This document shows positions 58,317-64,000 of a DNA stretch of 64,000 bases, piece by piece (position 1 is the stretch's first letter; each line of letters begins with the position of its first letter). Below the pieces are notes generated by a model that worked only from the letters and a program-made list of their open reading frames with translations, was not told where the DNA came from and did not search any database. This stretch comes from Monocercomonoides exilis (lineage: Eukaryota > Preaxostyla > Oxymonadida > Polymastigidae): positions 1,054,001-1,118,000 of the forward strand of contig LSRY02000032.1 in NCBI GenBank assembly GCA_001643675.2, given 5' to 3'. The translations under genes were made by a program, and so were the position numbers.

Positions 58317-59263
58317 TAATTGAAATTTCAATTGGATTATAATGTTTTGAATTCTTTTAAATGAAAATAGAAAAGAGATTGCTCCTTTCAAAAACATTTC
58401 TATCTTTCTTTCACATCAAACATTAATAATGAAAGAAAAGAAATTCAATTTGTATTCGATTGATAATATTCGAGCCAAATATTAAAAAATATTTTTTTAA
58501 TAGACACACCAAAATAATTAGTAATTTCGAAAATAACAATCCATTCGTTGATTGTCTGTGGGGTTTTTTGAAAGAAAACAAGTTTTTGTGCTTCAAATCG
58601 ATGCTTTTTTTATGTACCGTTTTTGTTATTTATTTCGAAATATCTCATTCAACTTCATGATTCTTCTTTAAAAACTACGTAATTTTTTCTTTCTTTAAAG
58701 AGTGGGAAACACATATGGGACAAAATATTTGACTTCAGGCATTTTCTTTGAAAAATTATGCATCTTTGATGAACTTTTTGTGTTTCAAAAATATGAAAAA
58801 TATGGGTTTATTTTTAGAAATGCATGTGAGATCGTAAAACATTTTGTTTTAACATCAATGATGTTTGTTTACAGTTATATAAATCTTTTTTATTTTGAAA
58901 TCTGATTAAGTTTTATAATGTGATAAGCAAAACAATTTTTCCATGCTTTGTGCATAAAAAGCTTGAAAGACCGTATTTTCCCCCATATGAATGAATAAAA
59001 ACAATTAATTTCCTTTTTGTGAAATCCCAAAAATTTTGAATGAAGAACATCTTTTTTGTTCGGTCAATGTCATCGACTCGGCAATAACTGAAGATATGGG
59101 AACTCCTGGAATAAGTTTATTTCTGTTTCTAATGATTTATTATTTATTATTATGTAATTATTATCTCCTAAAAACATGCGAAAACTGGTCAAAAAATATA
59201 ATATTTATTTTTTGAAAAAATGTGATTTTGAAGAATTAATGGGTTTGATCACACATACAACAA
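58317..59263. other. AT-rich flank of the transposase remnant
   Basis: About 0.95 kb with only short, Phe/Lys/Asn-rich frames. The motif ATATGGGACAAAATATTT at ~58724 partly recalls the inner arm of the repeat at 29870-33018. No terminal inverted repeat for the transposase could be identified. Confidence 0.35.
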
Positions 59264-60339
59264 ATGTCTTTATCACACCGAATGTTCACAAAAACACCTA
59301 TTTGTGAACTCAACGATATATTTTCGGATGAAATGGGTGCTTTGAAATGGTATTTCGAAAATGTGCTGGAAGGAGAAGCTCCAGAATGCAGACTGATAAA
59401 TGCAAAATGATATTCAGATCTGGGAGGAAATATTACAAATATTGGAGATGCGGAAAATGTGGCAAAAAACAGTCAGTTTTTAAAAACACATCTTTGGAAA
59501 ATTCGAAAATACCACTGAGAAAGTATTTGATGATTGTTTTGTATTATTACATTGGAATATCAGCCGCATACATTTGTGAACTGCTTGGAATAAGTGAAAA
59601 CACAATACATTATTGGACGAGTGTTATTCGAGTCAGATGCACATCAATTTGGAACAAAAATCAAGCTGTCATAGGAGAGCTGGGAAGAATTGTGGAGATC
59701 GACGAAGCGGTTTGGAGGCGCAGAAAGTGTGGACGAGGGAAAATGAAGAGGCAAATTTGGATATTTGGTGTTGTGGAAAGGAAACCAGAGGGAGGTGCGG
59801 GAAAGAACTTTGTGATGATTGTGCCAAATAGGAAGGCTGGGACATTGGTTCCAATTATACGAGACAAAATTCCTCCTGGAACTCGGATTATGAGCGATGA
59901 ATGGAAGGGTTATGCCAGATTGAAAGGTTATTGTAATGCTCATGAAGCTGTCTGTCACAAGCGAGAATTCAAAAACAAAATTACACATGCCTGCACAAAC
60001 ACTGTCGAAGGTTTGAGGAAGAATTTACGGTAATTTTTTCCAAGAACTGGATGCAGAGAAAAGTATCTTGGGGACTATTTATCTATGTGGCTGGTCAGAA
60101 GAAATTTGCAAATACAATTTGAGGAATTAATAAAAGAAATCGTCTTCGATTTAACGGAAAAAGAAAACGAATTGGGAGAATTTGAAAGTGAAGAAAGTGA
60201 CTCGACAGAATCAGAGCTAGAATCTGATATATTAGATGAAAATGACATTCTTCAAATGACAGAATTTGAAGAATCAGATTCACTTGGAGCTGGGGACTGT
60301 GCAAGTGCATCAGAATTTGACCCCATGGAAATTGATTAA
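59264..60339 (+). pseudogene. ISXO2/IS1595-like DDE transposase, frameshifted and with an internal stop
   Basis: The likely original start is ATG 59264. Its frame encodes 'PICELNDIFSDEMGALKWYF' and 'EGEAPEC', then closes; the next part lies in another frame, opened by a one-base loss near 59387-59396. That second frame runs from a zinc-ribbon half ('WRCGKCGKKQSV') through 'LRKYLMIVLYYYIGISAAYI', 'LLGISENTIHYWTSVIR', 'IVEIDEAVWRRRKCGRGK' (first catalytic D), 'RIMSDEWKGYARL' (second D) and 'HACTNTVEGLRKNLR' (E). It stops at TAA 60031-60033. The same frame then continues with 'GDYLSMWLVRRN' and an acidic Ser/Glu tail to 60339. This family of bacterial-type transposases is known in several protists. 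Two lesions mean it is probably dead. No flanking inverted repeats were recognised. Confidence 0.8.
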
Positions 60340-60990
60340 TTATTTTTTTTTTAAATTCTTATTTTTTATAATTCATTCATCCATTTTTCCTCATTTATTT
60401 TTGTATTTATTTTTTTTTTGACTTTTTTGTCAACTTCTGCACATCTCCGATGCATGAAAACATGATGTATATTATTAACATTCCTCATATATTAATTTCA
60501 CGGAAAAATGGCCATTCCTATATAATGCAGTCTTGCCATCGACTCTCAAAATCTCCACAATTTGATGTTCGTTTCAAATTAAAGAAAAAAAAACATTCGG
60601 GTTATTTTTTTCACTTCATGAGAAAAATAGGATAAAAAAAAAAAACCCAAAGATTTCATTGCGTTAATCCTTCATAATTGTGTATAAGTGTTTTTATTGC
60701 ATTAGTATCAATTTTATTACAGTTTTGGAAAAATATAATTGTTTTAGTGCATGTTTAACTTTTTTTCCTTGATTATAGAAAAATCTCGTTTTGAGAAACA
60801 TCTAATTAATATCTTTATAATAACAAATTCATGATTATATTTATCTGTTATAAAAAGGAACTCTCTTTACCTATAAAAAATAAAAACTATATTATTAAAG
60901 AATTTTTTTATTTTAATTTGTTTAAACAACATATGAAATGGTACTCCCGCAACATAAAAACAAAATGGCTTAACTGCAAGAGTTAAACAA
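60340..60990. other. Intergenic, AT-rich, nothing recognised
   Basis: About 650 bp between the transposase remnant and the 3' end of KRTCAP2. Homopolymer-rich; no gene, RNA or repeat pair that I can support. Confidence 0.4.
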
Positions 60991-61626
60991 TTACGCATAT
61001 GTTTTTTCACTCACATTCAGAAGGACGCCCAACCACATAATCGAAAAAATGAAGCTGAACAAACATATTTCAAAAATTAAAAAGTAAGAAATCTTGCAAA
61101 CCCAGTTAATGCTGAAACACCATCTATTGAAGCTCCAGTTGCGAGCACAGCTAAAATACTAACGAGAGCTAAATTATAATAAAAGAAAATCAAAATGAAA
61201 TTTTAAAATTCAAATAAATGCATCATTGAAAATTTGAAAAATAATTACAAATTGATGCAAAAAAATTATCATTCAAGTGATTTGAAATAAAACCGACATA
61301 CTTGATGTCCATCCAACTTTGTAGTGCAATTCAGCAATTTCAATAAAATTACCAATAAACTATAACAAAAACAGAAATCATATAAATTCAATGATTACTA
61401 CGTTAATACAATTAGTTATTTACAAATGACATACGGTAAGAATCAAAGGACACAACAATGAGCAACAAAATCCACCAAGTGCCGCAAACATTGCATTTTT
61501 CGAGAAGATATTGCTCATGATTTCACAAGCCGCAAAAATAAACATAGCACATAAGAGTGAAATCATGATTGATGTTTGTGCCGAAACTGAAGAACGTGAA
61601 GCAGAAGAAACTTTATGATGATACAT
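60991..61626 (-). CDS. KRTCAP2: KRTCAP2-like oligosaccharyltransferase subunit
   Basis: Exons 61626-61435, 61359-61302, 61168-61102 and 61054-60991 (phases 0, 1, 2) give 126 aa; human KRTCAP2 has ~136. The chosen ATG (61626, MYHHK) is the first in frame. Four hydrophobic segments are visible: 'TSIMISLLCAMFIFAACEIM', 'LGGFCCSLLCPLILT' running into 'FIGNFIEIAE', 'LVSILAVLATGASIDGVSAL' and 'GFIFSIMWLGVLLNVSEKTY'. Their order, the glycine pair before helix 2 and the 'FIFS' in the last helix parallel KRTCAP2 (KCP2), a small ER-membrane subunit of the STT3A-type oligosaccharyltransferase linked to the translocon. The gene implies co-translational N-glycosylation, in keeping with the sequon-rich surface protein at the left edge. 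Four exons for 126 residues make it the most densely spliced gene here. Confidence 0.75.
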
Positions 61627-61852
61627 GTTATTTGCACTTGAAATTTGGGAAAAGATCAATGTTCATCCAAATGAAAAACATATTCTGTTCAATAACCATG
61701 TCAAAATTTGTAATTCATAAAATCTAATAAAGGAAAAATAAGTTCATGTAACTAATATTAACATAAAATTAAAGATATCCTGAAATTAAAAAAAGTATTT
61801 GTGTGAAATACTAAACCTTATTTAATTATTTAAAAATTTGGGAAAATTTAAA

Positions 61853-64000
61853 ATGTCTGATTCTTCTGTGAAAGAGGAACCAGATCATTTTTTTGTGATA
61901 TCTCAGTGGGATGGAAGGACATTTCGCATAGGATTATCGCAAAGTCATACATGTGCAACAATTAGTGTACAGAAAATTAAGCAAAGACTTTCAACTTTGC
62001 TTCACATTAATGAAGAAGGTAATAACGAATTTAAATTCTAAAAAATATATACAAAAGATAATTTCTATTATCCATTTTAAATTTAGAATTATATTTAGTG
62101 CATAATGGATTTATTTTGGATGAAAACTCATTAGGAAGCGATTTTGGTTTAATTTCTGGAGGTGAGATTTTGCTATTCAAAAAAAAGATCAAATCCAGTC
62201 AACGGCATGCTGTTAATGATGCAAGCATTTCGCAATCCATTCAAAATCGTGAAAATGAATTTAGAACATCAACAGTAAATCCTATTAAAAATGAAACAAT
62301 AAATGAAACAAAACCAAAAACTCCTCCTTTAACGAGTTCAAAGCCGCCACTTCCTCCTTCAAAGAAAAAGTTTGCAGAATCTTCATTTTCTGAAAAAGAA
62401 AGAAAGGAATTATCCAAACAAATTGACGAAGCAAAGGAGGAACTTGAAATGCTTCAAAATTTAATTGAAGAAAAAGAAACATTGGAAAAAGAACAAACAG
62501 CTCGACAAAAAGAACATTTTGACGAATCAATGGAAAACATTACCCAGAAGTGGAGAAGAGAGCAAGGTATAATCTCTATCTCAAAAACATTTTTATTTCT
62601 GAATATGATTTTTGACACTAACAATCCTTCTAATTTTCCTTCTCCTTGACTTATTGAATCATTTCGTTTTGAATACGCTTAGAATTAATAAAATCTCGTT
62701 GGAACGAAGATCGCATAACTTTCCAAGAAGAGGCACAAAGACTGATGAAAAGAAGTGAAATTGACAAGGAGCTGGAAAAAGAAACAGAGGAAAACTCTGA
62801 AAAGAAGGAGGAGATCTACGCAGAAGGCATATTGTGGAATAAAATACACAACCAATGCTCGATTACTCCGCAGAATGTGGCCGAAGAGCTTCAAACGTAT
62901 CAGAAACGTTGCGAGTATGAGATGTCACAAGAGAATGTGTTGAATGAAATGATAGAACTTGCTTCAAACCAAGCTCAGTGCAGAGGAACAACAAATCAAT
63001 TCGGATTAGCAGCTGTTTTGGACGACATGGAACAAGAAATTATCAACCAACAAGAAGCTCTTCAAGCTGAATTTGAGAGAGTTAAAGAACTTGAAACTCG
63101 CACAGCTTCATTGCTGACAAAGGAAATAGAAGAAATGATACGAGTGAGAGAAGAAGAAAGCAGCATTATTGGTCGCTGTTGCACTGTTGCCTGCGAAGTT
63201 GAAGCTGAAGAAGGATCAGATGGTCGCCGTGACAGGCAGAGATGGGACTTTGATCGGTACAGAGATGAGTATGTCTGTGTCACTCTCCTTCCAACAGGAG
63301 AAATACGAGTTGAAACACCAAATTTTGCTTCTGCTTCTGATGACGACTTTTCTTTCAGCACCACACAGTCACTTTCATCTTCAATGCAGCCTGAAAGTCT
63401 TGATGCTGCACAATCACCTCAGATAAAATCATTCAAATTTCATCATGTTCTAACGTCATGTCAGAACTTTCAATCAACATCAACTGCTGAACAGCACAAA
63501 AGCAGTTCTTTTTCAAAACAAATCGATTATTTTACTGGTGCTTCAAGCAATGATTTGTCATTCACGAAGCCAATTGCTCAAGATGTGTTTTGTGGGCGCA
63601 GTTGCTGTGTGTTTTCTTTGGGCTCTTCGTCATTAGCAGAGAAGCCGTCTCGTTCGAAATCGTATTCTTCTTCATTTTCATCACTTAAACAAAAACCTTC
63701 CAATTCTTTTCAACCATCCCAAGAGTTTTTCTCATTTGACAATCCTTCACAAGCAATGAAGCAATCATATTCTCCTTCGCTTTTTGAAACACTTTCATTG
63801 AAAGAATTAAATCCTCAAGGATCATCTGATGCCAAATCTCAGAGCAGCACAAGTATTTTCTCATCTGTTATGAGTGAGCTTTTTCGGCTGTTGTGTGCGA
63901 ATGATAGAAATAGTTGTAATTCTGCAACGCAAACAGGTTCTTTTGTGCAGTCATCGCAATTTCCACAAAAGTCTTCAAAACAACATTTGGCATCACACGA
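61853..64000 (+). CDS. Ubiquitin-like/coiled-coil protein, 3' end off the window
   Basis: Exons 61853-62018, 62087-62566 and 62683 to the window edge (phases 1, 1) stay open, giving at least 654 residues. The first ATG is at 61853; the upstream frame is open only from a TTG. Residues ~1-85 look like a ubiquitin-like beta-grasp: 'VQKIKQRLSTLLHINEE' running into 'LYLVHNGFILDEN' and 'ISGGEILLFKK'. After a Pro-rich linker ('PPLTSSKPPLPPSKKK') come long coiled coils (~150-370). A compact segment (~380-425, 'RDEYVCVTLLPTGEIRVETP') and a Ser/Phe/Gln-rich region follow and continue past the edge. I do not recognise the family. An adaptor that carries ubiquitin-like and coiled-coil parts is plausible. 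Confidence 0.7.

Noticed and set aside
58460-58905. Two ~67-codon forward frames
   Set aside because: Phe/Ile/Lys-rich, in AT-rich DNA, with no motif or splice partner; chance frames.
1-64000. Alternative genetic code with TAA/TAG as Gln
   Set aside because: Long genes use only CAA/CAG for Gln, and several genes end properly at TAG or TAA (for example importin at 11205, the coiled-coil gene at 10369, KRTCAP2 at 60991). Only two in-frame stops were found, both in probable pseudogenes.
1-64000. tRNA, rRNA, CRISPR arrays, operons or bacterial regulatory sites
   Set aside because: None could be recognised by eye. Introns and gene content show eukaryotic nuclear DNA, so prokaryotic feature types were not expected. 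A covariance-model scan for tRNA and snRNA would be decisive.

Overview
The window reads as nuclear DNA of an intron-bearing protist. Intergenic DNA is very AT-rich. I could place about 34 short spliceosomal introns (47-206 bp, all GT-AG), and most donors fit GT[T/A/G]TG[T/A/C]. Many proteins carry long Ser, Gln, Ala-Ser or Glu/Lys runs. The mix of genes suggests an oxymonad (Preaxostyla), most like Monocercomonoides: a cysteine-rich beta-helix/'POMP-like' surface protein, two members of a lineage-type helical family whose intact copy ends in FINI and whose broken copy ends in YFVNI, an ISXO2/IS1595-type transposase remnant, and a standard genetic code. The organism is an inference from family resemblance, not a database result.

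Layout, left to right. 1-3270 (-): 3'-truncated surface protein. 3776-6081 (-): 8-exon gene with a C-terminal SPRY-like domain. 6678-7102 (-): TMEM230. 7291-9598 (+): Thr/Ser/Pro-rich protein with a coiled coil. 10369-11028 (-): small coiled-coil protein. 11205-16576 (-): importin-5-like karyopherin. 16790-18187 (-): intact member of the helical family. 18850-24084 (-): full ABCC transporter. 25238-27190 (-): AMPK/SNF1 beta subunit. 27468-29220 (-): PTB-like four-RRM protein.

29230-39237 is a 10-kb gene-poor stretch. It holds two MITE-like elements, degenerate inverted-repeat arms, a (+) family copy broken by a single in-frame TAG (34130-35455), and a decayed surface-protein remnant.

39238-51389 (-) is one giant gene of about 4,029 codons. 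It carries 17 copies of a short Y-N-E-x-G-Y...V-T-G repeat and three tandem copies of a roughly 1.9-kb coding module, parts of which look identical at DNA level. This is the most novel item in the window. Next come 51755-52323 (+), a small Lys-rich protein; 52523-57382 (-), a PUM3/Puf6-like protein with a very long charged tail; a 99-bp pogo/Tigger-like MITE (58218-58316); a broken ISXO2-like transposase (59264-60339, +); KRTCAP2, an oligosaccharyltransferase subunit (60991-61626, -); and the 5' part of a ubiquitin-like/coiled-coil gene running off the right edge (61853-64000, +).

The genes do not form one pathway. They are mostly independent housekeeping genes (nuclear import, RNA binding, ribosome biogenesis, ER glycosylation, endomembrane traffic, energy sensing) beside lineage-specific surface and low-complexity proteins. 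All exon joins were deduced by hand from reading frames, splice dinucleotides and family resemblance, and should be checked against transcripts.
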